Positions 11,016-20,095 of a stretch of 64,000 nucleotides of DNA are shown here, piece after piece (positions within the stretch are counted from its first letter, which is position 1; every line of letters begins with the position of its first letter). The stretch lies in assembly GCF_900184225.1 (NCBI RefSeq), contig NZ_FXWZ01000002.1, positions 705,759-769,758 on the forward strand, written 5' to 3'. This DNA is from Brevibacterium ihuae (GTDB lineage: Bacteria > Actinomycetota > Actinomycetes > Actinomycetales > Brevibacteriaceae). The position numbers and the translations under genes are program-made. Under the pieces are notes generated by a model that was not told the DNA's origin, made no database searches, and saw only the letters and a list, made by a program, of their open reading frames with translations.

Positions 11016-12485
11016 TCACTCGGAGTCGGCGTCCGCCTGCTCGTCGTCCTTCTTCTCGGACTTCTTCGCAGCCTTCTTGGGAGCGGCCTTCTTGGGGGCC
11101 GCCTTCTTCTTCGGCTTCTCCTCGGTCTCCTCGGCGGCGTCGGACGCCTCTGCGGCCTCGGTGGACTCGACGGTCGCCTCGGCGTCGTCGGCTTCCTCGT
11201 CCTCACCCGGTGCGGTGGTGAACGCCGTCATGTCGACGGTCTCACCCGAGGCGTCGACGACCTTGGCACCTGCGAGCACCTCGGCGAGCGCCTTGCGACG
11301 GGCGACCTCGGACACGATGGCCGGGACCTGGTTGTTCGCGTCGAGCGCCTGGGCGAACTCGTTGGGGTTCATGCCGTACTGCTGGGCGGCGGAGATGATG
11401 TACTCGATGAGCTCCGGCTGCGAGACGTCGACGTCCTCGGCCTCGACGACCGCGTCGAGCACGAACTGGGTGCGGAGGTTGCGCTCGGTCTCCTCGGTGA
11501 CCTCGGTGCGGTGCTCGTCGTCGTCGAGACGGTTCTCCTGCTCGAGGTGGCGGTGCACCTCGTCCTCGACGAGCTTGCCCGGGACGGGCACGTCGAGCTT
11601 CTCGATGAGCGCCTCGAGGACCTTGTCGCGCGCCTGGACGCCCTGATCGAACTCCTTCTGCTTCGCGGCCTGCTCGCGCAGGTCGTCGCGGAGCTCGTCG
11701 ATGGTGTCGAACTCGCTGGCGAGCTGGGCGAAGTCGTCGTCGGCCTCGGGGAGCTCGCGCTCCTTGACGGCCTTGAGCGTGATCGCGATGAGACCGGTCT
11801 TGCCGGCGTGCTCGCCGCCGGCGAGCGTGGACTCGAAGGTGGTCTCCTCCTCCGCGGACAGTCCGTCGAGCGCCTCGTCCATGCCCTCGAGCATGGTGCC
11901 GGCACCGACCTGGTAGGAGATGTCCGAGGCCGAGTCGACCTCCTCGTCCTCGACGGTCGCCGTGAGGTCGAGGGTGACGAAGTCGTCCTTCTGCGCCGGG
12001 CGGTCGACGGTCTTGAGCGTGCCGAAACGGCTGCGGAGGTCGGTGAGCTGCTTCTCGACGTCCTCGTCGGTGACCTCGAAGGTATCGACCTCGACCTCGA
12101 GGGTGTCGTAGGCGGGGAGCTCGATCTCCGGGCGCACGTCGACCTCGATGGTGAAGGTGAGGTCGCCCTCCTCCTTGCCGTCGAGTCCGGGGATCGCGGT
12201 GACCTCGACCTCGGGCGAGCCGAGGGGACGCAGCTCGTGCTCGTCGATCGCCTGGCGGTAGAAGTCGTCGAGGCTCGAGTTCACGGCCTCCTGGAGGACC
12301 GCCGGACGTCCCACGCGCTGATCGATGATCCGCGCGGGCACCTTGCCGCGGCGGAAACCGGGGATGGAGACCTGCTTGGCGATCTCCTTGTACGCCTCGT
12401 CGATGCTCGGCTTGAGTTCGGCGTAGGGCGCTTCAACGCTGAGCTTGACCCGCGTGGGGTCGATGTTCTCGACGGAGCTCTTCAC
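11016..12485 (-). CDS. tig: Trigger factor
   Basis: Ribosome-bound chaperone and peptidyl-prolyl isomerase of 489 residues. The N-terminal ribosome-docking signature GFRRGKVP is at 43-50. The FKBP-like domain follows (DFVTLDLTATV onwards), then the helical C-terminal arms. The last 70 residues are a tail of Glu/Ala/Asp followed by Lys-rich KKKAAPKKAAPKKAAKK, a feature of actinobacterial trigger factors. The start is the GTG at 12485 (MKSSVENIDP), which has GAGAGG six bases upstream; longer frames upstream lack family similarity. tig precedes clpP1-clpP2-clpX, the usual arrangement. Confidence 0.97.
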   Translation of the reverse strand: MKSSVENIDPTRVKLSVEAPYAELKPSIDEAYKEIAKQVSIPGFRRGKVPARIIDQRVGRPAVLQEAVNSSLDDFYRQAIDEHELRPLGSPEVEVTAIPGLDGKEEGDLTFTIEVDVRPEIELPAYDTLEVEVDTFEVTDEDVEKQLTDLRSRFGTLKTVDRPAQKDDFVTLDLTATVEDEEVDSASDISYQVGAGTMLEGMDEALDGLSAEEETTFESTLAGGEHAGKTGLIAITLKAVKERELPEADDDFAQLASEFDTIDELRDDLREQAAKQKEFDQGVQARDKVLEALIEKLDVPVPGKLVEDEVHRHLEQENRLDDDEHRTEVTEETERNLRTQFVLDAVVEAEDVDVSQPELIEYIISAAQQYGMNPNEFAQALDANNQVPAIVSEVARRKALAEVLAGAKVVDASGETVDMTAFTTAPGEDEEADDAEATVESTEAAEASDAAEETEEKPKKKAAPKKAAPKKAAKKSEKKDDEQADADSE

Positions 12486-12767
12486 AGTAAACCTCTCGTT
12501 GGGACAGAAGTAGGGGGATCCGGCGAACCCGCCGGATTGCAGACCGCCCAACAGCCTATCCCAGACGGCGGAGTCGGCGGAAATCTCGCGACCCGCTGTG
12601 CCCGCCGGTACCGCAGGGTGAAATCCGTGCGACGACCATGCGAACACCTGCACGCCGACGCATACGACCTCATAGGCTGGGAAGCGGCCATGGCGCCGGG
12701 CTCACGAGGCCCGGTGCCGAGACGGGGGCGGAGACCCGCCCCCTCCACCGCAGAGATGAGGACGCCC

Positions 12768-13814
12768 ATGCGCGCGATCGTGTTCGAGAACTACAAGACA
12801 TTCCCCTCTCTCACGGAGATCGAGGCCCCCACCCCCGGACCCGGCGAGGTGCTCCTCAAGGTCGCCGGCGCCGGCGCCTGCCATTCCGACGTCGCCGTCT
12901 ACGACGTGTTCGAGGCCGACACCCCGGGTGCGGTCCCGCCGCCGTTCGTGCTCGGCCACGAGAGCTCCGGCTGGGTCGAGGAGGTCGGCCCCGGGGTCGA
13001 CGGATTCGAGAAGGGCGACGCCTACCTCGTGTACGGGCCGGTCGGCTGCGGCCGCTGCAAGGCGTGCTCGCGCGGTCAGGACACGTACTGCGAGAACCAG
13101 GCGACGAACCCGTACATGGGGATCGGCCTCGGCCGGGACGGCGGCATGGCCGAGTACGTCACCGTGCCCGCCCGCAATCTCGTCCCGCTCGGCGACGCCG
13201 ATCCGGTGGCGGCCGCTCCGCTGGCCGATGCCGGGCTCACCCCGTACCACGCGATCAAGCTCGCGCTGCCGCACCTCGCCGGCGGCGGGCGGTCCGCGCT
13301 CGTCATCGGCCTCGGCGGACTCGGCCAGATCGGCGTGCAGATCCTCAGGGCTCTCACCGGTGCGACGATCATTGCCACCGACATGAAGCCCGAGGCCATG
13401 GCCCGGGCGGAGAAGTTCGGGGCGGTGACGGTGCCGGGCGGCGAGGACCAGGTCGAGCGCATCCGTGAGATCACCGGCGGCCGCGGCGTCGACGCGGTCT
13501 TCGACTTCGTCGGGGCCGCGCCCACGATCGACGTCGCGATGAGGTCGGTCGCGGTCCAGGGCCGCGTGACGGTCGTCGGCATCGACGGCGGCGCGCACCC
13601 GTGGTCGTTCTTCACCGCCCCGTACGAGTCCCAGCTCACGAGCACGTACTGGGGCACGATCGAGGACCTCCACGAGGTCGTGGCGATGTACCGCGCCGGT
13701 CAGATCGTGCCGGAGATCGAGCGCTTCTCGCTCGACGACGGCCTCGAGGCGTACCGGAAGCTCCAGGCCGGAGAGCTCTCCGGCCGCGCCGTCGTCGTCC
13801 CCCACGTCGGCTGA
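12768..13814 (+). CDS. Zinc-dependent alcohol dehydrogenase (MDR superfamily)
   Basis: NAD(P)-dependent medium-chain dehydrogenase of 348 residues. The catalytic zinc ligands appear in GACHSDV and GHESSG, the structural zinc in CGRCKACSRGQDTYC, and the Rossmann motif in GLGGLGQIGVQ. This places it with primary alcohol dehydrogenases related to AdhA/AdhT; the substrate is not determined. The ATG at 12768 has GAGGA five bases upstream; an in-frame ATG four codons earlier is less well placed. It is divergent from tig and ends at a strong hairpin shared with tRNA-Pro. Confidence 0.9.
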   Translation: MRAIVFENYKTFPSLTEIEAPTPGPGEVLLKVAGAGACHSDVAVYDVFEADTPGAVPPPFVLGHESSGWVEEVGPGVDGFEKGDAYLVYGPVGCGRCKACSRGQDTYCENQATNPYMGIGLGRDGGMAEYVTVPARNLVPLGDADPVAAAPLADAGLTPYHAIKLALPHLAGGGRSALVIGLGGLGQIGVQILRALTGATIIATDMKPEAMARAEKFGAVTVPGGEDQVERIREITGGRGVDAVFDFVGAAPTIDVAMRSVAVQGRVTVVGIDGGAHPWSFFTAPYESQLTSTYWGTIEDLHEVVAMYRAGQIVPEIERFSLDDGLEAYRKLQAGELSGRAVVVPHVG

Positions 13815-13841
13815 GAGCGCGGGCGATCCCGGCGGAACGAT

Positions 13842-13875
13842 GAGGGCCCGCGGACCGAATGGTCCGCGGGCCCTC
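13842..13875. terminator. Bidirectional hairpin terminator
   Basis: A 15-bp perfect stem (GAGGGCCCGCGGACC) with loop GAAT between the alcohol dehydrogenase on the plus strand and the 3' end of tRNA-Pro on the minus strand, five bases beyond the latter. Confidence 0.85.
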
Positions 13876-13880
13876 TGCTG

Positions 13881-13954
13881 TCGGGGTGACAGGATTTGAA
13901 CCTGCGACCCTCTGCTCCCAAAGCAGATGCGCTACCAAGCTGCGCTACACCCCG
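13881..13954 (-). tRNA. tRNA-Pro (anticodon TGG)
   Basis: A 74-base cloverleaf: acceptor CGGGGTG pairs with CACCCCG, D-arm GTAGCGCAGCTTGGTAGCGC, anticodon loop with TGG in CTGCTTTGGGAGCAG, T-arm GCAGGTTCAAATCCTGT. CCA is not encoded. A possible -10 (TATCAT on the minus strand) lies at 13972-13967. Confidence 0.97.
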
Positions 13955-14229
13955 AGGCTCCCCTGCATGATAGACGCGGCCGCGACCATTCGACCAATTG
14001 CCGGACCCGGGCGCAGTCGAGGTCCCGATCCGCCACCGAGGTTCCGGTCCCGTACGCTTCCGCCGAGCGATCCGCACCGCATCGGCACCTCGGCGATCGG
14101 TCGAAACGTCGATGGACGCCGGTGCCGACGGCTCGGCGGTCCCGCGGGCCGATCGAGGCGCCTCGTCGACGGTGCTCACGGGGTCGGCCGCGGGAGGTCG
14201 GAGCGCGCTCGGCGCAGGTGTGCCGCCTT
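13955..14229. other. Intergenic stretch between two divergent tRNA genes
   Basis: No gene is supported here. Open frames exist on both strands, but they lack ribosome-binding sites and recognisable protein similarity. Only the tRNA-Pro promoter region at the left end and the tRNA-Gly promoter just beyond the right end can be pointed to. Confidence 0.6.
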
Positions 14230-14258
14230 TTGCAATCGATCCGGCTCTCGTCTAGAGT
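14230..14258 (+). promoter_or_regulatory. tRNA-Gly promoter
   Basis: -35 TTGCAA at 14230-14235, a 17-base spacer, and -10 TAGAGT at 14253-14258. The predicted transcription start falls about eight bases before the mature tRNA 5' end. This is the clearest sigma-70-type promoter in the window. Confidence 0.85.
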
Positions 14259-14273
14259 CGTTCTCGCACATCC

Positions 14274-14344
14274 GGGGATGTAGCTCAATGGTAGAGCCTC
14301 AGTCTTCCAAACTGATGGTGCGGGTTCGATTCCCGTCATCCCCT
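14274..14344 (+). tRNA. tRNA-Gly (anticodon TCC)
   Basis: A 71-base cloverleaf: acceptor GGGGATG pairs with CATCCCC, D-arm TAGCTCAATGGTAGAGC, anticodon loop CTTCCAA (TCC), T-arm GCGGGTTCGATTCCCGT. CCA is not encoded. Confidence 0.97.
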
Positions 14345-14352
14345 CCGGAGAA

Positions 14353-14386
14353 GCAGAAGCGCCGCTGGTGACAGCGGCGCTTCTGC
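14353..14386 (+). terminator. Hairpin terminator after tRNA-Gly
   Basis: A 15-bp perfect stem (GCAGAAGCGCCGCTG) with a GTGA loop, starting nine bases after the tRNA. Confidence 0.85.
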
Positions 14387-14491
14387 ATTCAGCACTCCCG
14401 AGCCGGGCGCGGGCCGGTGGCGAGACCGGAGGTTCCGGTCCCCTGAGCGCGGCCCAGCGACACCACGCCGTCGCCCCGGGGACCGCTCCGG

Positions 14492-16063
14492 TCAGCGCCT
14501 GCCCGGGTCCGTATCCGCTGCGGTGGGCGCCGCACCCTCGGAGGCTCGTCCGGCCCTGGCCGCACCCGTGGCCTCCGGGCCGCCGTCCGTCCGCTCGGAG
14601 TCGAGCACGAGGCACGTCTCCTCCGGCGGCAGTCCGGCGAACTCAGCGAGGCGTCGGCGATCGATGACATGGATGACGAGGTACGTCGCGATCGACAGCG
14701 GGAATCCGAGGAAGACCGGGTGGATTCCGAAAGGCCCGCCGAGCAGCGTCCAGCCGATCGACACGACGAGACCGACCCACATCGAGGCGATGGCCCCGCG
14801 TCCCGATACGCGGGTGAAGTACAGCGCGACGATGGCGGGGAACAGCAGGCCGGAGACGAGCATCGCGGTGCCGGTCACCCAGAGTTCGACGAGCACCGGC
14901 ACGGCGAGCGCGAGGACGAGCGCGATCACCGCAGTGATGACGACCGCGATCCGGCTCCAGCGCAGGAGCGCCTTCTGCGGGGTGTCCTTCGACAGCCGCG
15001 GCTTGATGACGTCGTTGACGATCGACGAGGCGCCGCACATGAAGAACGAGTCGGCGCACGAGATCACCGTGGCCATGAGGGCCACGATGAGGATGATGAC
15101 GACCTCGAAGGGCAGCAGCTCGGCGATGAGTTCGTAGTAGACGAGCGTCGGGTCCTCGGATTCGAGACCGATGCCGAACCGGGCCCACACACCGATCCAG
15201 ATGACCATGACCATCGTCGCGGTCATCAGGGCGAGGGCGATCCAGTAGCCGCTGATCACGGTCTTGAGGTCCTTGCCCGCCCATGCGCGCTGCCAGAGGT
15301 CCTGCCGCACGAGCTGGTAGGCGCCGACGGTGAGCGCGTAGACCGCCACCTCACCGAAGCCGATGCCCATCGGATCCATGAGGCGCCCCAGACCCTGCGA
15401 CTCCGCGTTGGCAGCGACGTCGCTGAAGTCACCGGCGACGACGAGCACGAGGACGAAGAGCCCGAAGACCGCGATCGTCTGCAGGGTGCCGTGGAACGCG
15501 TCCTGCCAGACGACGGCCTTGAGCCCGCCGAACACCGTCTTGATCGTGAGCATGACCGCGGAGATGATGATCGCCCAGGTCATGGGAACGTTGGCGATGA
15601 GGTTGAGGATGAGTCCGACCGACACGAACTGCATCCCGGTGATCGCGCAGTAGGCGGTGAGCACGGCGATCGTCGTCGGGATGCGAGCGGCGGTGCCGAA
15701 CCGGTGGGCGGTGAAGTCACCGATCGTCACGTAGTTGTGCTTCTCCCCGAGCACCCGGATGCGCTTGATGAAGAACACTGCCATGAGCACGCTGGCGAGG
15801 ATGATGCCGGCGTTGAACCACTGCTGCCCCATGCCGAGCGAATAGCCGTTGGTGATGAGGCCGAGGAGGATCGACCCGCCGATCGCCGTGCCGACGTAGG
15901 TAAGGATGAGGGGGAACAGCGTCACGCTGCGCGAGGCGACGTTGTAGTCCTCGTAGGTCTTGATCTGTTTGAGTCCGATCCACACCGATACGCCGATGAG
16001 GAAGAGGAAGTAGGCGATGGTGATGACGGAAAGGATGACCTGCTGGTCTCCCGCGTAGAGCAT
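14492..16063 (-). CDS. Sodium:solute symporter family transporter (SSS)
   Basis: Integral membrane protein of 523 residues with about 13 hydrophobic helices. The SSS pattern is visible in YNVASRSVTLFPLILTYVGT, GGLKAVVWQDAFHGTLQT and the mid-protein ATVISCADSFFMCGASS. It moves an organic solute with sodium across the cytoplasmic membrane. The C-terminal 45 residues are hydrophilic and Gly/Ala/Glu-rich. It follows the amidohydrolase by 32 bases on the same strand, so the two likely form an operon in which the transporter imports the hydrolase substrate. The substrate is not known. Confidence 0.9.
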   Translation of the reverse strand: MLYAGDQQVILSVITIAYFLFLIGVSVWIGLKQIKTYEDYNVASRSVTLFPLILTYVGTAIGGSILLGLITNGYSLGMGQQWFNAGIILASVLMAVFFIKRIRVLGEKHNYVTIGDFTAHRFGTAARIPTTIAVLTAYCAITGMQFVSVGLILNLIANVPMTWAIIISAVMLTIKTVFGGLKAVVWQDAFHGTLQTIAVFGLFVLVLVVAGDFSDVAANAESQGLGRLMDPMGIGFGEVAVYALTVGAYQLVRQDLWQRAWAGKDLKTVISGYWIALALMTATMVMVIWIGVWARFGIGLESEDPTLVYYELIAELLPFEVVIILIVALMATVISCADSFFMCGASSIVNDVIKPRLSKDTPQKALLRWSRIAVVITAVIALVLALAVPVLVELWVTGTAMLVSGLLFPAIVALYFTRVSGRGAIASMWVGLVVSIGWTLLGGPFGIHPVFLGFPLSIATYLVIHVIDRRRLAEFAGLPPEETCLVLDSERTDGGPEATGAARAGRASEGAAPTAADTDPGRR

Positions 16064-16095
16064 GGTCGTGTCCTCTCAGCAGTGCTACGCGGGTA

Positions 16096-17694
16096 TCAGT
16101 CGGTTCCGGCGGGTTCGCCGGCGAGGTAGACGGCGGCCGGGGTGAAGTCCTTGAGCTCCTCGGGGTCGACGTCGAACGGGCTGCGCTCGTAGACGCCGAA
16201 GTCCGCATGGGCTCCTGGGGCGATGGTGCCGAGGGTGTCCTCCTCGAACGTCGCGTAGGCGGCGACCGAGGTGTAGGCGGCGAGCGCCTCGGCGACGGTG
16301 ATGTTCTGCACCGTGTCGAGCACCTGTCCCGACGAGCTCTTCCGGGTCACGGCCCCGTAGATGCCCTCCCACGGATTGCCGTTGGTGACCGGCACGTCGG
16401 AGTTGCCGGGGGCCTTGATCCCGCGGTCGATGAAGGAGCGGTGCGGGTAGACCCGCTCCATCCGCTCGGCTCCGAGCACATCGAGGTAGCTGTCGCCGAT
16501 GTGGTAGAGGAATCCGACCGAGGAGGCGGCGATGATGTCGTGGCGGGCGATCGTGTCGAGGTTCTCGTCGCTCGGCAGGGTGCAGTGCTCGATCCGGGCG
16601 CGCATCCCCGCGACGCGGTCCATGAGACCGGTCCCTTCGAGGGCGCGCAGCGCCTGGTCGATCGCGGCGTCCCCGATCCCGTGGATGGCCGGGCGCAGGC
16701 CGTGCTCGAGCGCGCGGCGCACCGCGTCGGTGATCTCCTCGTCGTCGTAGTAGAGGATCCCGGTCTCGTCGCTGTGCTCGTACGGGCAGTGGAGCGCGGC
16801 GGTCTGTCCGCCGACGCCTCCGTCGAGCACGAACTTCATCCCCTGGATCCGCATCATCTCGTCGCCGAGGCCCGAGGTGACCCCGGCACCGATCGCCGAC
16901 GACAGCAGGCCCTTCATCCCCATCTGGTCGAGCGCCCACAGCCACGGGCGGACGCGCAGTCCGAGCCGGCCGGCCCGGTTGAGCCGGGTGTACATCCTCA
17001 GCTCGGCCGCACCGGTGGACATGTCGTTGACCGTGGTGATCCCCCAGCCGGCGAACTTCTCCTGGGCGAGGGCGAACCCGCGCTCGAGCATCTCCGGGGT
17101 GTAGGCCGGCATCCGGAGCAGGTCCTGGGCGGCCTCCTGGAGGATCCCGTTCGGCTCACCGGTGGCGGGATCGCGGACGACCCGGCCGCCTGCCGGATCC
17201 GGCGTGCTCGCGTCGATGCCGGACAGCTCGAGCGCCTTGGAGTTCGCGAGCGCGATGTGGCGGCAGCCGCGGATGAGCACGACCGGGTGCTCGGGCGAGA
17301 CCGCGTCGAGGTCATCGCGGGTGGGCACCCGGCGGTCCTCGAGGTAGCCCTCGAGCCAGCCGGCACCGCGGATCCAGCCGTCGGCGGGCGGGTCCTCGAC
17401 CGCGGCCCCGACCGCGTCGCGGATGGCCGCGATCGAGCCCGCGGCACCCGGGGTGACGTCGACCTCGAGCAGGGTCCGGGAGAGCATGCCCGGATGTCCG
17501 TGGCTCTCGATGAAGCCCGGCATGAGATACCGGCCGTCGAGATCGATGGTCCGGGAGTCGGCGTCGTCCGATGCCGGGCCCGGGACCTCCGGGCCGATCG
17601 CATGGATCCGGCCGTCGACGACGGTCACGGCCTGCGGAGCGGAGAAGGACTCCCCCTCGAACACACGGGCGTTGGCGAAGATCCTGACGGTCAC
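16096..17694 (-). CDS. Amidohydrolase family protein (YtcJ-like, Amidohydro_3)
   Basis: Metal-dependent hydrolase of 532 residues. The N-terminal metal site is MPGFIESHGHP, with further motifs AIHGIGDAAID and, near the C-terminus, NSDVPVTNGNPWEGIYGAVTR, the YtcJ-type signature. Family members act on N-acyl or cyclic amide substrates, but few are characterised. The start is the GTG at 17694 (MTVRIFANARVF) with AAGGAG five bases upstream. It is the first gene of the pair with the symporter. Confidence 0.88.
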   Translation of the reverse strand: MTVRIFANARVFEGESFSAPQAVTVVDGRIHAIGPEVPGPASDDADSRTIDLDGRYLMPGFIESHGHPGMLSRTLLEVDVTPGAAGSIAAIRDAVGAAVEDPPADGWIRGAGWLEGYLEDRRVPTRDDLDAVSPEHPVVLIRGCRHIALANSKALELSGIDASTPDPAGGRVVRDPATGEPNGILQEAAQDLLRMPAYTPEMLERGFALAQEKFAGWGITTVNDMSTGAAELRMYTRLNRAGRLGLRVRPWLWALDQMGMKGLLSSAIGAGVTSGLGDEMMRIQGMKFVLDGGVGGQTAALHCPYEHSDETGILYYDDEEITDAVRRALEHGLRPAIHGIGDAAIDQALRALEGTGLMDRVAGMRARIEHCTLPSDENLDTIARHDIIAASSVGFLYHIGDSYLDVLGAERMERVYPHRSFIDRGIKAPGNSDVPVTNGNPWEGIYGAVTRKSSSGQVLDTVQNITVAEALAAYTSVAAYATFEEDTLGTIAPGAHADFGVYERSPFDVDPEELKDFTPAAVYLAGEPAGTD

Positions 17695-17798
17695 CTGGTC
17701 TCCTTCGTCGATGAGTGACCAACGTAACACGGCCCTCCCGGTAGCCCTGGGGACCCCTGCGCACCGCGCGTGGAGCCCCCGCCTGCGACACTGGGACG

Positions 17799-18644
17799 GT
17801 GAGCACATCAACGGAAGCCCGCGAGTCCCGCCCCGGTGACGGCCATCCCAGCCGCCACGGTGCGATCTCCCTCGGCTCGTTCGCCACCCTGCTCGTCGCA
17901 TTCTCCGCGGTGCTCCTCTTCGGCTTCCTCTCCGACTGGGGGTACGTTCCGCTCGTCGCCGGGGTGGTCCTCGGCTTCCTCGCCGCGCGCTCGCTCGGCC
18001 GCGATCTGCTCCTCATCGCGCTCGCTCTCGGGCTCATCAGCCTGATCTCCGTCGAGGCGGACATCTCCTGGGGCAACATCGCGCTCATGGGCGTCGTGCT
18101 GTCCGGGGCGGTCATCATCCCCTACACCATCAGCCGCTGGGTCTACCGCGACACCGCCATCCAGTTCCCCCGCCGGCAGGGCCGGCCGTGGACGAAGCTC
18201 GAATGGGGCTGGCTGTTCCTCGTCCTGTTCCTCGGCTGGCTCATCCTGCCGCGCTACTTCATCTCCTCGGGCGTCTATCAGAACTGGCCCGCGGTCGAGA
18301 CCCCGAGCGAGATCCTCCGGCTCTTCCTCGGCGTCAACGCGGTGGGCATCTGGGACGAGCTGTTCTTCATCTGCACGGTCTTCGCGCTGCTCTACCGCCA
18401 CTTCTCGTTCTGGACCGCGAACGTGCTCACCTCGATCATCTTCGTGTCGTTCCTCTGGGAGCTCGGCTACCAGGCGTGGGGCCCGCTCCTCACCATCCCC
18501 TTCGCGTTGGTCCAGGCGGTGATCTTCACCCGCACGAAGTCGCTGCCGTACACGATCACCGTGCACCTGCTCTTCGACCTCATCGTCTTCCTCACCATCG
18601 TCCACGCCCATCACCCGGGATGGATCCCGATCTTCTGGTACTGA
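17799..18644 (+). CDS. CPBP-like intramembrane protein (degenerate first motif)
   Basis: A 281-residue membrane protein with about eight helices. The C-terminal half looks like the CPBP/CAAX protease family: IWDELFFICTVFALLYRHF corresponds to motif 1 (usually EExxxR) and HLLFDL to the HxxxN/D motif. Here motif 1 reads DELFFI, lacking the second Glu and the Arg, so peptidase activity is uncertain. The start is a GTG at 17799. It is divergent from the amidohydrolase and ends at a 20-bp hairpin. Confidence 0.65.
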   Translation: MSTSTEARESRPGDGHPSRHGAISLGSFATLLVAFSAVLLFGFLSDWGYVPLVAGVVLGFLAARSLGRDLLLIALALGLISLISVEADISWGNIALMGVVLSGAVIIPYTISRWVYRDTAIQFPRRQGRPWTKLEWGWLFLVLFLGWLILPRYFISSGVYQNWPAVETPSEILRLFLGVNAVGIWDELFFICTVFALLYRHFSFWTANVLTSIIFVSFLWELGYQAWGPLLTIPFALVQAVIFTRTKSLPYTITVHLLFDLIVFLTIVHAHHPGWIPIFWY

Positions 18645-18758
18645 GCGCATACTGATCGCGGTTCGGCCCGCGCGCCGGGGGCGGGGCCGGAGCGGAACCG
18701 GGGCCGGACCCGGCAGAGCTCCCCCGCCTGGGAGCACGCGCCCGTGCGCGTGCCGAGA

Positions 18759-18805
18759 CAGCGATGTCCTGCGGTTCCGTTCTCAGGAACCGCAGGACAT
18801 CGCTG
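18759..18805. terminator. Bidirectional hairpin terminator with 20-bp stem
   Basis: Perfect arms of 20 bases (beginning CAGCGATGTCCTGCGG) around the loop GTTCTCA, between the convergent CPBP-like gene and rpiB. The stem shares the core CCTGCGGTTCC with the terminator at 26684-26731. Confidence 0.88.
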
Positions 18806-18817
18806 TGGACGGGTGGG

Positions 18818-19285
18818 TCAGACGGTGCCGGTGTCCTCGAAGGACCGGATGATGCCGATCCGACGCCCGTGGCGCTCGTCGGCGGAGAACGGCTCGGCGA
18901 GGAAGGCGTCGACGATCGCGAGCGCCTCGGCCTCGGAGTGCTGCCGGGCGCCGACGCTGACGATCCACGCATCGTTGTGCTGCCGGGCGAGCTGCGCGAT
19001 GTCGGTGTTCCACGCGAGCGCCGCGCGCGCCCCGGCGACCTTGTTCGCCGCGATCTGCTCTCCGTTGCCCGAGCCGCCGATGACCACGCCGAGCGAGTCG
19101 AGGCCCGCCTCGCGGTCGGCGACGACGGCCTGGGCCGCGGCGATGCAGAACGCCGGGTAGTCGTCGAGCGCGTCGTACTCGAGCGCACCGTGGTCGACGA
19201 CCTCGAAGCCGCCCTCGGTGAGGTGCTGCTTCAGCGCCTCCTTGAACTCATAGCCGGCGTGGTCGGTTCCCAGATGAACTCTCAT
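18818..19285 (-). CDS. rpiB: Ribose-5-phosphate isomerase B
   Basis: Interconverts ribose-5-phosphate and ribulose-5-phosphate in the pentose phosphate pathway; 155 residues. The N-terminus MRVHLGTDHAGYEFK and the loop GGSGNGEQIAANK identify RpiB. As in the mycobacterial enzyme, the position of the E. coli catalytic Cys is replaced and Glu76 is the likely base. The ATG at 19285 has GGGAG close upstream; a longer frame runs into the next gene. Confidence 0.93.
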   Translation of the reverse strand: MRVHLGTDHAGYEFKEALKQHLTEGGFEVVDHGALEYDALDDYPAFCIAAAQAVVADREAGLDSLGVVIGGSGNGEQIAANKVAGARAALAWNTDIAQLARQHNDAWIVSVGARQHSEAEALAIVDAFLAEPFSADERHGRRIGIIRSFEDTGTV

Positions 19286-19340
19286 GTCTCCCTCGATGAT
19301 CGGTGGCGCTGCTCGCTGAGGAGCGCCCGGCCGTGCGGTC

Positions 19341-19946
19341 TCAGTCGAAGATCGGACCCTGGGTGCGCGTGCGCTTGAGCTCGTAGAATCCGGGCGTCGA
19401 GGCCACGGCGAGCACTCCGTCGAACAGTCTACCGGCCGCGTCGCCCCGCGGTGCGGGGGTGACCACGGGGCCGAAGAACGCGACGTCGCCAATCGCCACG
19501 ACCGGGGTGCCGACGTCCTCCCCGACCTTCGAGATGCCCTCCTCGTGCGAGGCGCGCAGCTGCGCGTCGTACTCGTCGGAGTCCGCGAATCCGGCGAGCT
19601 CGGCGGGGAGGCCGACCTCGTCGAGGGACTCGGCGATGACCGCCTCGTAGTCCGTGCGGCCGCCGGGATGGATCCGGGTCCCCATCGCGGTGTAGAGGCC
19701 GGGGATGACGTCCTCGCCGTGCAGCTCGGCGGCGGCGACGATGACGCGCACCGGGCCCCACGCCCGGTCCATCTTGGCGCGGTAGTCCTCGGGCAGCTCG
19801 TCGCGGCCCTCGTTGAGCACCGAGAGGCTCATGACGTGGAACCGCACGTCGACATCGCGCACCTTCTCCACCTCGAGCGCCCAGCGGGAGCTCATCCATG
19901 CCCACGGGCAGGTGGGGTCGAACCAGAAATCCAGGGTCGTCGACAT
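19341..19946 (-). CDS. DsbA-like thioredoxin-fold protein, Rv2466c type, single active-site Cys
   Basis: A 201-residue protein close in pattern to mycobacterial Rv2466c (mycoredoxin-2/mycothiol-dependent nitroreductase): [12 protein letters not shown] near the N-terminus, [30 protein letters not shown] with the cis-Pro, and the closing ELKRTRTQ. Rv2466c has CPWC; here the second Cys is Ala16, leaving Cys13 alone, so a monothiol mechanism with mycothiol is expected. The start is the ATG at 19946. It is divergent from pepN and sits upstream of rpiB. Confidence 0.85.
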   Translation of the reverse strand: MSTTLDFWFDPTCPWAWMSSRWALEVEKVRDVDVRFHVMSLSVLNEGRDELPEDYRAKMDRAWGPVRVIVAAAELHGEDVIPGLYTAMGTRIHPGGRTDYEAVIAESLDEVGLPAELAGFADSDEYDAQLRASHEEGISKVGEDVGTPVVAIGDVAFFGPVVTPAPRGDAAGRLFDGVLAVASTPGFYELKRTRTQGPIFD

Positions 19947-20095
19947 CGAGTCGTCCTCTCTGCAGCCGGCCGCTCCGGAACCCGGCGCGGCCGCGTCCTG
20001 CGTCCTCAGCGGTGGCGGTGCTTCGTGAAACAATGATCCAGCAGCGATCATTCCACACCTGCATCCCACACCCGACAGCCCCGGGAGGCTCATCG

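Noticed and set aside
13998..14255. Possible small gene between the two tRNA genes
   Set aside because: No ribosome-binding site or family pattern is present, and the frame overlaps the tRNA-Gly promoter.
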